DNA of 64,000 bases, from positions 1,364,001-1,428,000 of the forward strand of contig NZ_AP027361.1 of NCBI RefSeq assembly GCF_030295915.1. The letters run 5' to 3'. Under the pieces are notes generated by a model, which did no database searches, had not been told where the DNA came from, and saw nothing but the letters and a program-made list of their open reading frames with translations. The translations under genes and the position numbers were made by a program. The DNA comes from Thalassotalea sediminis (lineage in GTDB: Bacteria; Pseudomonadota; Gammaproteobacteria; Enterobacterales; Alteromonadaceae). This document shows, one piece after another, positions 56,138 to 64,000 of the stretch. Position 1 is the stretch's first letter, and the number at the start of each line of letters is the position of its first letter.

Positions 56138-56236
56138 CGTTAGTCATTGTGGAATATTGATTGTATTACGTCAGCTGCATTAGCGGCCAAAATTAGTTTA
56201 ACATAGGGTAATTTTTACCTAAGGCAGATCTAAGTT

Positions 56237-56935
56237 ATGTTGCTTGAAAAAGTGAAAGCTCACAGAACGATAGACATGAATCGTTTTGGTCGTAATTTTT
56301 TTGTCGGCGACATTCATGGTAATAAAACTGCACTAATAAATCAGTTGAACGAATTAGCATTTGATTTTACACAAGACAGATTATTTTGTGCAGGTGACTT
56401 AATTGACCGGGGGCCTGAGTCGAAAGACTGTTTAGAATTATTGATGGAACCTTGGTTTTTTAGCACGTTGGGCAACCACGAAGCAATGTTTTTGCAGGGC
56501 TTTGATGAAGCTGCTTATTGGGGAGTACTATTAAAAAATGGTGGTCGTTGGATAAATGATTATCAAGACGATATGCCCGCATTGTTCAGCTTAGCGCAAC
56601 TTATTCGTATTAAAATGTCATTGTCTATAACCGTAAAAACAGCCTTTGGTAATATCGGAGTGGTACATGCAAATGCCCCCAAAGATTGGCTCGCGTTACA
56701 AACGCTTAACGTCAATCATGAAAGTGTACCACCGTATATTTGGCAACGTACCGACTTCAGTCATCACCATTGTTTACCCATAGCAAATGTTATGGCTGTA
56801 GTACATGGGCATAATTCAGTCGCCAAATACCAAATCATTAATAATCAACTGTGGATTGATACTTACTCTAAATCTGGAAAATTCACGATTTTAGAAGATA
56901 TTCAGATTGCAGAGAAAATTAAACGTAGTCACTAG
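56237..56935 (+). CDS. PPP-family Ser/Thr protein phosphatase
   Basis: 232 aa, with all metal-binding motifs of calcineurin-like phosphatases of the PrpA/lambda type: GDIHGN, GDLIDRG, GNHEAM, and later histidines in VVHANAP and VVHGHNS. Placed between the kinase and the sigma factor, it is the natural antagonist of the kinase. ATG 56237 is used; ATG 56276 would still keep every motif. It ends one base before the sigma gene. Confidence 0.88.
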   Translation: MLLEKVKAHRTIDMNRFGRNFFVGDIHGNKTALINQLNELAFDFTQDRLFCAGDLIDRGPESKDCLELLMEPWFFSTLGNHEAMFLQGFDEAAYWGVLLKNGGRWINDYQDDMPALFSLAQLIRIKMSLSITVKTAFGNIGVVHANAPKDWLALQTLNVNHESVPPYIWQRTDFSHHHCLPIANVMAVVHGHNSVAKYQIINNQLWIDTYSKSGKFTILEDIQIAEKIKRSH

Positions 56936-56936
56936 C

Positions 56937-57521
56937 ATGGAAGAACAAGAAGTACTTAAACTTATCAAGGGCTGGCAATTAGGCGAGCCGAAGGCAACAA
57001 AATTGTTAATGAATTTTGCCTATTTGAAAATTAAAGAATACGCAAAAATAAATCATGAAAATCTCCCTGAAGACGCGAATACCGCAATCATCAATATGTC
57101 GGCAACCGATATCGCTCATGATGCGTATCTAAAATTAACACAGGCGGAATCTCAAATTTCTATTGAAACGCAGCGTCAGTTTTATAGTTATGTAAATTCA
57201 GCCGTAAGAAATGTGTTTATTGATCACTATCGCAAACAGGTGAAAGCGAAATCAAGAAACCCAGATAAAACGCAGTTTGAATCAACACATGTAATCAATA
57301 AAGCAGATGAAAAAGCCACTCAGCACACGGCAATCATCACCATGAATGATGAAATTGAATTGCTAACCGCAGAGTTTCCTCGTCAAGCTGAGGTTCTTGA
57401 ACTTCGATATTTCGCCCAGAGAAGCAATAAAGAGATCGCTCGTTTGCTTAATGTATCAGTAAGAACCATTGAAAATGACCTACGTTTTGCTAGAGCATGG
57501 TTGAAGAAAAGGCTTAGTTAA
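56937..57521 (+). CDS. ECF-family sigma factor
   Basis: 194 aa from ATG 56937, one base after the phosphatase stop. Sigma region 2 is recognisable (ATDIAHDAYLKLTQAES...FYSYVNSAVRNVFIDHYRK), and region 4 ends the protein (RQAEVLELRYFAQRSNKEIARLLNVSVRTIENDLRFARAWLKKRL). It fits the ECF group typically encoded next to Ser/Thr kinases rather than anti-sigma factors, and none of the latter is seen nearby. Targets are unknown; the lipoprotein genes downstream are candidates. Confidence 0.85.
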   Translation: MEEQEVLKLIKGWQLGEPKATKLLMNFAYLKIKEYAKINHENLPEDANTAIINMSATDIAHDAYLKLTQAESQISIETQRQFYSYVNSAVRNVFIDHYRKQVKAKSRNPDKTQFESTHVINKADEKATQHTAIITMNDEIELLTAEFPRQAEVLELRYFAQRSNKEIARLLNVSVRTIENDLRFARAWLKKRLS

Positions 57522-57552
57522 CGCGTTTTTAATAAGCCAATTTAATTGCGTT

Positions 57553-57579
57553 AAAACACCGACATCATGTCGGTGTTTT
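57553..57579 (+). terminator. intrinsic terminator after the sigma factor gene
   Basis: AAAACACCGACAT and ATGTCGGTGTTTT are exact complements around a tiny loop, ending in a T-run. It closes the kinase-phosphatase-sigma unit and may work in both directions. Confidence 0.8.
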
Positions 57580-57721
57580 CGCATGTAAATGAGAGAATAA
57601 ACAATAAATATAAAAATGTAATTATTGTTGTGGTTTTTTTTAAACTGTACGTCAGTACATTTTAATTGCGGTCATTTGATACCTTGTTGCTGTCGAGCAA
57701 AGTCAGTACGAGGAAATTTAA

Positions 57722-58900
57722 ATGATTACAACGTATAGCAAATTGGTAGTAGCCAGCGCTATTTCACTATCTTTAATGGCATGTGGGGGAAGCGATAGTG
57801 ACTCTTCAAACAACGCAGAAAATTTCATTCCTCCAGCTAATGTTGTTGTCACCGGAGAGTTTAAGCACTCTGCTGAAACTGGGAAATATTTTGCTACTGA
57901 AGAATATCCTTCATATGTTCAATATGGCCAAAATGCACAACATTGTTATCAAAATTACAACGATTATTACTATGAAACCGACAAAGTGATGGTATTTGGT
58001 AATCCAGGATTACCCGAGGATGATTTTACGCAAGCTGCAAAATGGGTAGAAAGTAACTTTCCTAGCGCCCTTGCTGCGTTTGGGCTGACAGAGCAAGAGT
58101 ATTTTGCAGCTAGAGGCAATATCCGGTACGACGCTATTCGTTTTATTAGAGACATGTTGAAATACAGCAATGCGATAGATTTCCCATACCCCACTGATTT
58201 TGATACTTGGACGGAGCAAGCACAAGAGGATTGGGCATACGATACTGCGCAATCACTGTCTTATGAAGAAGTAGACGCTGTCTTAGCTAACAACAATTAT
58301 ATTGGATATTTAATTAACGATGTTGGTCTGGAACAAAAAATTTATGTGTGCCTTCATGAGCAAGATAACCCGTATGGCTGGGGGGAGGGCTCTCAGATAG
58401 GCATTACTATAGGTGCAAAGTCAATTTACAAACCGAATGATATTGATCAATTGATCCAACATGAACTTATTCACACACTCCAAATCGCTATTTCAGGCGA
58501 CATTGACGGGCTGAAACTACCGCGCTGGTTTAGTGAAGGTCAAGCCGTTTACCTCAGTGGTATGAGTGTCGCTAAAAAAGAAGATCATCAAGAATACAAT
58601 CCAACACAAGTGGTTACTTTTTGGGATGAATATGGCGACCCAAGCGACGCGTATAAACATTATGGTCTCGCATATCAATATTTAGCGGATGCAAATTCAG
58701 CGTCATCAATTTTTGAGATGTTGACAGAAATAGGCAGCCAACGAATTGATTGGCAACTACAAAACAGTGTGAGCTTTCCTGAAATCCACAACTATGTTGA
58801 AGCTTTTGATAAACACATGAAACAGCACAATGGCACGCCGCTTACTGTTGAGCAGTATCGTAATAACTATCACGGCTTAATGAGCAGTTATGCGAACTAA
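57722..58900 (+). CDS. lipoprotein, putative zinc metallopeptidase
   Basis: 392 aa. A lipoprotein signal ends LSLMACGG, with Cys 21 as the lipidation site, followed by a Ser/Asp/Asn-rich linker. The zinc site is H247-E248-L-I-H251 with E272 in WFSEGQAVYL, a gluzincin-type HExxH-x20-E arrangement. It would act in the periplasm or at the outer membrane. I cannot name the family. It is monocistronic, with a terminator upstream and a hairpin-prone gap downstream. Confidence 0.78.
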   Translation: MITTYSKLVVASAISLSLMACGGSDSDSSNNAENFIPPANVVVTGEFKHSAETGKYFATEEYPSYVQYGQNAQHCYQNYNDYYYETDKVMVFGNPGLPEDDFTQAAKWVESNFPSALAAFGLTEQEYFAARGNIRYDAIRFIRDMLKYSNAIDFPYPTDFDTWTEQAQEDWAYDTAQSLSYEEVDAVLANNNYIGYLINDVGLEQKIYVCLHEQDNPYGWGEGSQIGITIGAKSIYKPNDIDQLIQHELIHTLQIAISGDIDGLKLPRWFSEGQAVYLSGMSVAKKEDHQEYNPTQVVTFWDEYGDPSDAYKHYGLAYQYLADANSASSIFEMLTEIGSQRIDWQLQNSVSFPEIHNYVEAFDKHMKQHNGTPLTVEQYRNNYHGLMSSYAN

Positions 58901-58988
58901 TTTACATCGAAAGACAATCGTTTTTTAGCCCTTCGGTTGTCATCGTTATTTGCTATAGATTCACATCATAATAAAAGGAAAAGCGTTA

Positions 58989-59327
58989 ATGAAATTATTA
59001 AAAAGTACCTTGTTGTCGTCGCTATTATTGTTGCTGACTGCCTGCGGTGGTCATGGCTTTGAAGGTACATATACCTCAAAAGTAGATTCAACGTTAATGC
59101 AAGGCATGGTTAATGGATTACCTAAAACGACATTAGTTATAGGTGACAACTTTATTGAAAACAACGGTAACAGGGTCATCGTTGATGAGATTTTCATTAG
59201 AGAAAGTGCAGGCAAAGAATACCTTGTATTTAAATATGGGCAACAAGAGCAGGTGCTTAACATTATTGACAGCGACACGCTTCAGCAAGATATGGGCATG
59301 GTAAAAGTGACTTTTAAACGTAAGTAA
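58989..59327 (+). CDS. small lipoprotein
   Basis: 112 aa with a lipoprotein signal (LLLLLTACGG). The mature part is a compact beta-rich domain (GTYTSKVDST...TTLVIGDNFIENNG...LVFKYGQQEQVLNIIDSDTLQQDMGMVKVTFKRK). Function unknown. It lies between two other lipoprotein genes. Confidence 0.75.
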   Translation: MKLLKSTLLSSLLLLLTACGGHGFEGTYTSKVDSTLMQGMVNGLPKTTLVIGDNFIENNGNRVIVDEIFIRESAGKEYLVFKYGQQEQVLNIIDSDTLQQDMGMVKVTFKRK

Positions 59328-59418
59328 CTCAATTAGCAGGCTCATTAAGGTAATAAATTTCACTAGCTTGCCAGCTGAATAATTAGATAAAAAGTATAAA
59401 AAGAAGGAATGATTTAAC

Positions 59419-60810
59419 ATGAAATCAGTAATTAACCGTAAATTGTCTTTAATCGCGACAGGTGCAATTTTCTTGATAGGCTGTTCTAAACATCCAACAA
59501 CTGTTGCTATTGATAACGAACGATTACCATCTGATATTGAGGTGTCATCAACAGCGTACATTTTCAACAATGACCTCGCAATGGCCGCAGAGAAAGATGG
59601 AAAAATTGCCAAACTATACCATCAAGTCGATGAGTTGATACGTGGAGAAATTCCTGCTGACTTATCTGATGTTGACGTTGCAACAGATGCCTATATCAAG
59701 GCATTAAACGACGTTAGAGCGCAATATGCGAAAATACCAGAATTAGTTAAACAAGCGCAACAAGAGCGTGTTGCGATAGAGCAAGAAAAAGTTGATGACA
59801 TTCAAGCAAAAATCGCCCAGCAAAAAGAACTGCAAGCTAAGTTAGACGAATTTACAAAACCAGAGCGTCATGCACTTGCTAACGCGGAAAAAGCAGTCTT
59901 AGCTAAAGAAAAAACACGTAAAGAAGGCAAAACGGCACTCATTAAGTCGATAAACAACTACATTGTGTCGAGTCGTATAGCGATTAAAAAGCTAGACGAA
60001 GAAAGCAGCGACCCTGTTAGTTGGAGTACGAAAAATAAATACCGAGGAAAGTGTCCAGACAGAAGAGGACATTACCTTGTTGAAAATCTTGCGCATTTAT
60101 CCGAGTGCCTTTACTTTTCGCCAGCCTATAGCTTACGTAAAAATAGTAATATCGAACAAATAGCTGAAGTTATCGAAAAAAATGTCGAACCTTACATTGA
60201 AGCAGATTGGGCGCTTAAAATGTCGGTGGGCACTAAACTTGGTCTTTACAAAAAATATAATGACGCCAAAAAAGATCTCGAAAAAGCGGTGATTGTTGCT
60301 GAAAATAATACTGATGTTAACGCTAATAAGGTTAAACGTGAGCTGAGAAACCTACAGCGTAAATTAGAATATGCTAATCATGACGTAAACCGTGTCAAAG
60401 AATCACCTATAACGGAAGATCAAATTATTGTTCAAAACAAACCATATTTGGACGCAAAAAATCTATTAGCGCAATCGATCAGTGATATGAGAACTGCACA
60501 ACAAGAAAAGTTTTTGGCGAATGGGGTTTTGATCGCAAAAGGCGACATAAATGGTATGACTGGCGAGTTACCTTCAGGTAGTGGCGATTTTTTAATGCTG
60601 CACATGAACTTATCTGATGGTTATCGTAAACAAACGATGAATTCGTTTACCAACTTAAACCAGCAATGGACAGAACAAGTACTTATTTCGCGCGATAATG
60701 CTTATTTTGATATGGCACTAAATATAAAAGATGATGGACAAGCATTAGATCAAGCCATTTCTGCTTACAAAACCTATCAACGTAAATACGCTGATGCTAA
60801 AAAAGGGTAA
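59419..60810 (+). CDS. lipoprotein with coiled-coil region
   Basis: 463 aa, signal ending AIFLIGCSK (Cys lipidation). Residues 95-175 are a long charged coiled coil rich in Gln, Glu and Lys (VKQAQQERVAIEQEKVDDIQ), and a second helical stretch follows near 290-330. No enzyme motif is seen. The product may be a structural or envelope-associated protein; I do not recognise it. A strong terminator follows. Confidence 0.72.
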   Translation: MKSVINRKLSLIATGAIFLIGCSKHPTTVAIDNERLPSDIEVSSTAYIFNNDLAMAAEKDGKIAKLYHQVDELIRGEIPADLSDVDVATDAYIKALNDVRAQYAKIPELVKQAQQERVAIEQEKVDDIQAKIAQQKELQAKLDEFTKPERHALANAEKAVLAKEKTRKEGKTALIKSINNYIVSSRIAIKKLDEESSDPVSWSTKNKYRGKCPDRRGHYLVENLAHLSECLYFSPAYSLRKNSNIEQIAEVIEKNVEPYIEADWALKMSVGTKLGLYKKYNDAKKDLEKAVIVAENNTDVNANKVKRELRNLQRKLEYANHDVNRVKESPITEDQIIVQNKPYLDAKNLLAQSISDMRTAQQEKFLANGVLIAKGDINGMTGELPSGSGDFLMLHMNLSDGYRKQTMNSFTNLNQQWTEQVLISRDNAYFDMALNIKDDGQALDQAISAYKTYQRKYADAKKG

Positions 60811-60821
60811 AACGAGATGCG

Positions 60822-60850
60822 AACACAGGTAGGTTAACTACCTGTGTTTT
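60822..60850 (+). terminator. intrinsic terminator
   Basis: AACACAGGTAG and CTACCTGTGTT pair over a 5-base loop, with TTTT at the end, 12 bp after the preceding stop codon. Confidence 0.8.
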
Positions 60851-60861
60851 GTATATTAAAG

Positions 60862-60892
60862 ATGTTCCACATGATCATGATGGAACATTTTT
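60862..60892 (+). terminator. second terminator-like hairpin
   Basis: ATGTTCCA and TGGAACAT enclose an 11-base loop containing the palindrome ATGATCAT, followed by a T-rich run. It could be a back-up terminator or an operator. Confidence 0.5.
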
Positions 60893-60997
60893 TGTATATA
60901 TGTTCAAAACCATAGACATAAGTGCATGTGAACATTAGCATTAGTGTTGTTATTATTTCCCTGTTCCTCGACCAACTTGCTTATAAGGAATAAACGA

Positions 60998-61867
60998 ATG
61001 AAACAACGCTATTATGCATTTTTAATTTATCTGTTCAGCACCTTATCTTTTAGTGCTGAATGGCAGAGCCTGTTGGACAAGCAGCTTGAACATTGGGATA
61101 TTTATTTAAGTTATAAACATAAAGAATCTTACGACGGCAGTGTTCCAACAAATAAAAATGGACAACCGATAGCACCAATTGGTTTAAATACTGATAATGA
61201 TAAATATCAAGTTTTCACTGTTATTGAGGAAGACGGACAACCTGTTTTGAGAGTATCGGGGGAAATTTATGGTGCTGTTACCTCAAAGGCCTCTTACCGA
61301 AATTACCATTTTAAATTGCAATTTCGTTGGGGTGACATAAAGTGGCCTCCCCGTGAAAACAAACTGCGTGACAGCGGTATTTTGTATCATGGAATAGGCG
61401 AGCATGGTAAGGAATATTACCGTTCTTGGATGTTATCTCAGGAGTTTCAAATAATGCGTGGGCATATTGGTGACTACTGGAAACAGGCAACGTCTGCCAT
61501 AGATGTTCGTGCGTTTCAGCCAGAATATATTATGAACCCAGTAGCTGATGAGACCCAACCCTTTTTGAAAGTTGGTACTGGCGAAGAAGTCGATGGTTTT
61601 GTGTTGCGCAAAGAAAACAGAGAGAAGCCGCTCGGAGAATGGAACTCATTGGAGCTAATCTGCTTTGAAGGGAAAAGCCTGCATATTGTTAATGGCGAAG
61701 TTGTTATGGTGCTTAAAAATTCGCGTTATCTCAAAGATGGCGTGCCAACAAGACTGGCCGAGGGTAAAATCCAATTACAAAGCGAAGCAGCCGAATTGTA
61801 TTTTCGTAAAATACAAATTCAGCCTTTAACCGAGCTACCAACAAAGTATGCCGCATTGTTTCAGTAA
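60998..61867 (+). CDS. secreted 3-keto-disaccharide hydrolase-like (DUF1080) protein
   Basis: 289 aa from ATG 60998, chosen for AAGGAA 7 bases upstream; the opening to 60944 is only 5' extension. A signal peptide ends near SFSAEW. The body follows the concanavalin-like DUF1080 fold: HWDIYLSYKH, SYRNYHFKLQFRWGD, RDSGILYHGIGEHG, SQEFQIMRGHIGDYW, EWNSLELICFEGKSLHIVNGEVV. Family members cut 3-keto-sugars or bind glycans. Probably periplasmic; substrate unknown. Confidence 0.82.
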   Translation: MKQRYYAFLIYLFSTLSFSAEWQSLLDKQLEHWDIYLSYKHKESYDGSVPTNKNGQPIAPIGLNTDNDKYQVFTVIEEDGQPVLRVSGEIYGAVTSKASYRNYHFKLQFRWGDIKWPPRENKLRDSGILYHGIGEHGKEYYRSWMLSQEFQIMRGHIGDYWKQATSAIDVRAFQPEYIMNPVADETQPFLKVGTGEEVDGFVLRKENREKPLGEWNSLELICFEGKSLHIVNGEVVMVLKNSRYLKDGVPTRLAEGKIQLQSEAAELYFRKIQIQPLTELPTKYAALFQ

Positions 61868-62116
61868 CTCATGTGAACAAATTTGATTGCGTGCGGATAC
61901 AAGTGTGAATATAGATGTTTGGCCTCAACTTTTCAGAAAAACTTTACGCGAACATAACAGATTAATTAACTAATCTAGCTAATTTAACTGGTTCGTTAAT
62001 TATGAGCACTTTTAACGGTAGACACTATAATTATAAAAAGCTCTTTAAAGACAAGAGTTAATTGATGGCAGAGGGATATTGCAAAGAATAATAGCTTTTT
62101 CTGAATTGGAGGAAAA

Positions 62117-63112
62117 ATGCCGTCAAGCGAAGAACTTATGCGAGTAATAAAGGTTCAGACAGAAATTGCTAAACTAGGGTTAGATTTGGGCGCTGTAATG
62201 CAATATGTTGTTGAACAAACCTTAAATTTGATAAGTGCAGATGGGGCAGCGATTGAATTAGCTGAAGGCGAAGATATGGTGTATCGAGCTGCCGCTGGAA
62301 TATCGTCTGAAAACCTTGGCTTAAGACTAAAGATGAGCGCTAGTTTATCTGGCTTATGCGTCACGTCTGGAAATGTTCAATTGTGCTCTGACTCAGAAGC
62401 TGATCAGCGCGTCGATCGTTCTGCGTGTCGACAGATTGGTTTGCGGTCAATGATTGTTTTACCTCTTAAGTATATGGATACCACTGTAGGTGTTTTAAAA
62501 GCCATGTCATTAATGCCAAATAATTTTAGTGACAAAGAGACTGATTTACTGAATATACTGACTGACATGATCGCTGCCGCTATGTTTTTTGCGGCGAAGT
62601 ATGACAAGGATGCTTTGTACTATAAGGCTACACATGATTGTATGACGGGATTGGCTAACAAAGCTTTATTTATGGATCGATTAAGGCACACAATTAACCA
62701 ATCAAATACAGAGCATCACCAATCAGCCATTGTGATAGCTGATATGGATGGGTTAAAACAAGTAAATGATAACTACGGCCATCGAGCAGGGGATGAGGCG
62801 ATAAAGGAATTTGCCTATCGCTTAAAGCTGATTATTCGTAGATCTGATACAGCAGCCAGAATTGGCGGTGATGAATTTGGGCTTATATTGACGCCTATAG
62901 AAAATCACGAAGCTTTAGAGATAATTATTCAACGGCTAAAATCGAAGCTAACTTATCCACTTGAATTCGAAAACAACCAGTTTAAACTCATGGCTAGTGT
63001 AGGAAGTGCGTTGATTCCTCACGATGGCAGAGAAATAAATAATTTGATAGATACTGCAGACCAACGAATGTACTCAGTTAAGAAATATCGAAAAAATAAA
63101 CGTAGAGTTTAA
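62117..63112 (+). CDS. GAF-GGDEF diguanylate cyclase
   Basis: 331 aa with GGAGG upstream. An N-terminal GAF domain (about 15-165) senses a small ligand or redox state. The C-terminal GGDEF domain has an intact active site GGDEF (near 250) and the inhibitory I-site RRSD five residues before it, so it should make cyclic di-GMP under product control. No membrane segment is seen, so it is cytosolic. Confidence 0.9.
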   Translation: MPSSEELMRVIKVQTEIAKLGLDLGAVMQYVVEQTLNLISADGAAIELAEGEDMVYRAAAGISSENLGLRLKMSASLSGLCVTSGNVQLCSDSEADQRVDRSACRQIGLRSMIVLPLKYMDTTVGVLKAMSLMPNNFSDKETDLLNILTDMIAAAMFFAAKYDKDALYYKATHDCMTGLANKALFMDRLRHTINQSNTEHHQSAIVIADMDGLKQVNDNYGHRAGDEAIKEFAYRLKLIIRRSDTAARIGGDEFGLILTPIENHEALEIIIQRLKSKLTYPLEFENNQFKLMASVGSALIPHDGREINNLIDTADQRMYSVKKYRKNKRRV

Positions 63113-63246
63113 AATTAATAAAAAGAACATAATGCAGTAAAAGAAAAGGGGTTTCTCGCCATTTTAAAAAGAATTTAAACCTGAACCGCAATATTTTAAT
63201 GTGATAATATTTACTTTTGGTATTTTTATTCGCTAGGGAAGTCGTT

Positions 63247-63744
63247 GTGGCTAGAGTTTACGTAAGCCTTGGAAGTAACATTAATCGTGAGTATCATATT
63301 CGTCGTGCTTTAGACGCGCTAGCGAGCTATTTTTCTCCGCTTATTCTCTCTAAAGCATATGACTGTGAGCCTGTGGGTTTTATTGGTGATAATTTCTTAA
63401 ATTTAGTGGTAGGTTTTGACACCGACTGTTCAATCGCTGAGATCACGGCCATTTTACGAGAAATTGAAGATGATAACGGCCGCGTAAGAACAGGCCCCAA
63501 ATTTTCTGCTAGAACGTTAGATATTGATATTCTTACTTATGATGATGTAGTTGGTCACGTTAATGGCGTTACATTACCTCGTGGTGAGATTACTGAAAAT
63601 GCTTTTGTTTTATTACCGCTAACAGACGTTGCTGGCGAACAACTGCATCCACAACTACAGAAATCCTATACCGAAATCTGGCAAGCTTATGACCAAGCGA
63701 GTCAAAAATTATCTGTGATTGATTTTTCCTGGCAACCTAGCTGA
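63247..63744 (+). CDS. folK: 6-hydroxymethyl-7,8-dihydropterin pyrophosphokinase
   Basis: 165 aa from GTG 63247, chosen for GGGAAG upstream and because the product then begins MARVYVSLGSNINRE, the family's usual start. The pyrophosphokinase signature is FSARTLDIDIL, preceded by GRVRTGPK. The enzyme activates the pterin for dihydropteroate synthesis. folX lies downstream on the same strand, which agrees with a pterin gene group. It is shorter than or close to E. coli FolK (159). Confidence 0.88.
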   Translation: MARVYVSLGSNINREYHIRRALDALASYFSPLILSKAYDCEPVGFIGDNFLNLVVGFDTDCSIAEITAILREIEDDNGRVRTGPKFSARTLDIDILTYDDVVGHVNGVTLPRGEITENAFVLLPLTDVAGEQLHPQLQKSYTEIWQAYDQASQKLSVIDFSWQPS

Positions 63745-63920
63745 AGTAAATAAACGGTTAACCAGCTAGCCTTTAAAACGCATGTTATAAGTTGTTTTTT
63801 GAGCAGTTTTTTATGTATTAGCCAATTAATATTTGGTTAAAGTCAGCAACCACATGAACCAAATATTATCGTAAAACGTATATACTTAAGATGATAAAGA
63901 ATTATAAATAGGCCAAATCC

Positions 63921-64000
63921 ATGAACCACAATGCCATAATAACAATTACTAACTTAAGGCTACGAACCTTTATCGGCTTTAATGAAGAAGAAAAAAGTAA
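63921..64000 (+). CDS. folX: dihydroneopterin triphosphate 2'-epimerase (5' part only)
   Basis: The ATG at 63921 opens a frame that runs off the window after 26 codons: [20 protein letters not shown], then NEEEKS. E. coli FolX begins with a near-identical [21 protein letters not shown], which makes the call firm despite its length. The 176-bp gap after folK shows no terminator. Confidence 0.85.
   Translation, partial: [26 protein letters not shown]

Noticed and set aside
61868..62116. TGTGAA-containing sequences near 61870-61910 as transposon end repeats
   Set aside because: Only the 6-base core matches; the CAATTAA part and the spacing are absent.

Overview
The window looks like an A+T-rich marine gammaproteobacterium, probably Colwellia/Thalassotalea-like (Alteromonadales). 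This rests on the backbone gene order ygfB-pepP-ubiH-ubiI followed by gcvT-gcvH-gcvP, as in E. coli and relatives, and on the codon use. The species assignment is inference.

Backbone, left (1-9845): the end of ygfB, then pepP, ubiH and ubiI, a reverse-strand gene resembling a worn ImmA/IrrE protein, and the glycine cleavage genes gcvT, gcvH and gcvP. Backbone, right (52682-64000): a Ser/Thr kinase, a PPP-type phosphatase and an ECF sigma factor that look like one signalling module; three lipoproteins, one a probable zinc protease; a secreted 3-keto-disaccharide hydrolase-like protein; a GAF-GGDEF protein; folK; and the first codons of folX.

Between them lies a 42,831-bp Tn7-like transposon (9846-52676), defined from the sequence by four features. 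It has a 5-bp target duplication TTTGT on both sides. Both ends read TGG, six more bases, then ACAATTAAGTTTGTGAA. Three close-packed 17-bp sites lie at the gcvP-proximal end, as in Tn7R, and three dispersed sites at the far end, as in Tn7L. It carries tnsA-tnsB-tnsC-tniQ-tnsD, transcribed away from gcvP. The insertion begins 10 bp after the gcvP stop codon, so the 3' end of gcvP is the likely attachment site. Immediately past the right target duplication is a further end-like sequence in the same register, perhaps the relic of an earlier insertion.

The cargo is a defence island. From left to right it has a small DUF4258-like gene and a dead-methyltransferase/specificity fusion. Next is a type I restriction-modification (R-M) locus (hsdM, hsdS, a DUF4917/SIR2-like gene, hsdR), then an McrB/McrC pair. 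Its hsdM is split at the codons for the conserved GEFYTP motif by an 18.3-kb second mobile island (about 12796-31110). That island has a four-gene tyrosine-recombinase module, like Tn554 or the gamma-mobile-trio islands. It also carries a second, intact type I R-M operon with a CBASS-like CD-NTase and SLATT membrane protein sitting between hsdS and hsdR.

Downstream of tnsD, in the position of Tn7 tnsE, is a protein with a DEDDh exonuclease domain between two HigA-type helix-turn-helix domains. After it come a small unknown gene and an XRE-ImmA/PIN pair preceded by a perfect 23-bp inverted repeat. The window is thus three nested layers: chromosome, Tn7-like element with R-M/McrBC cargo, and a recombinase island carrying R-M plus CBASS.
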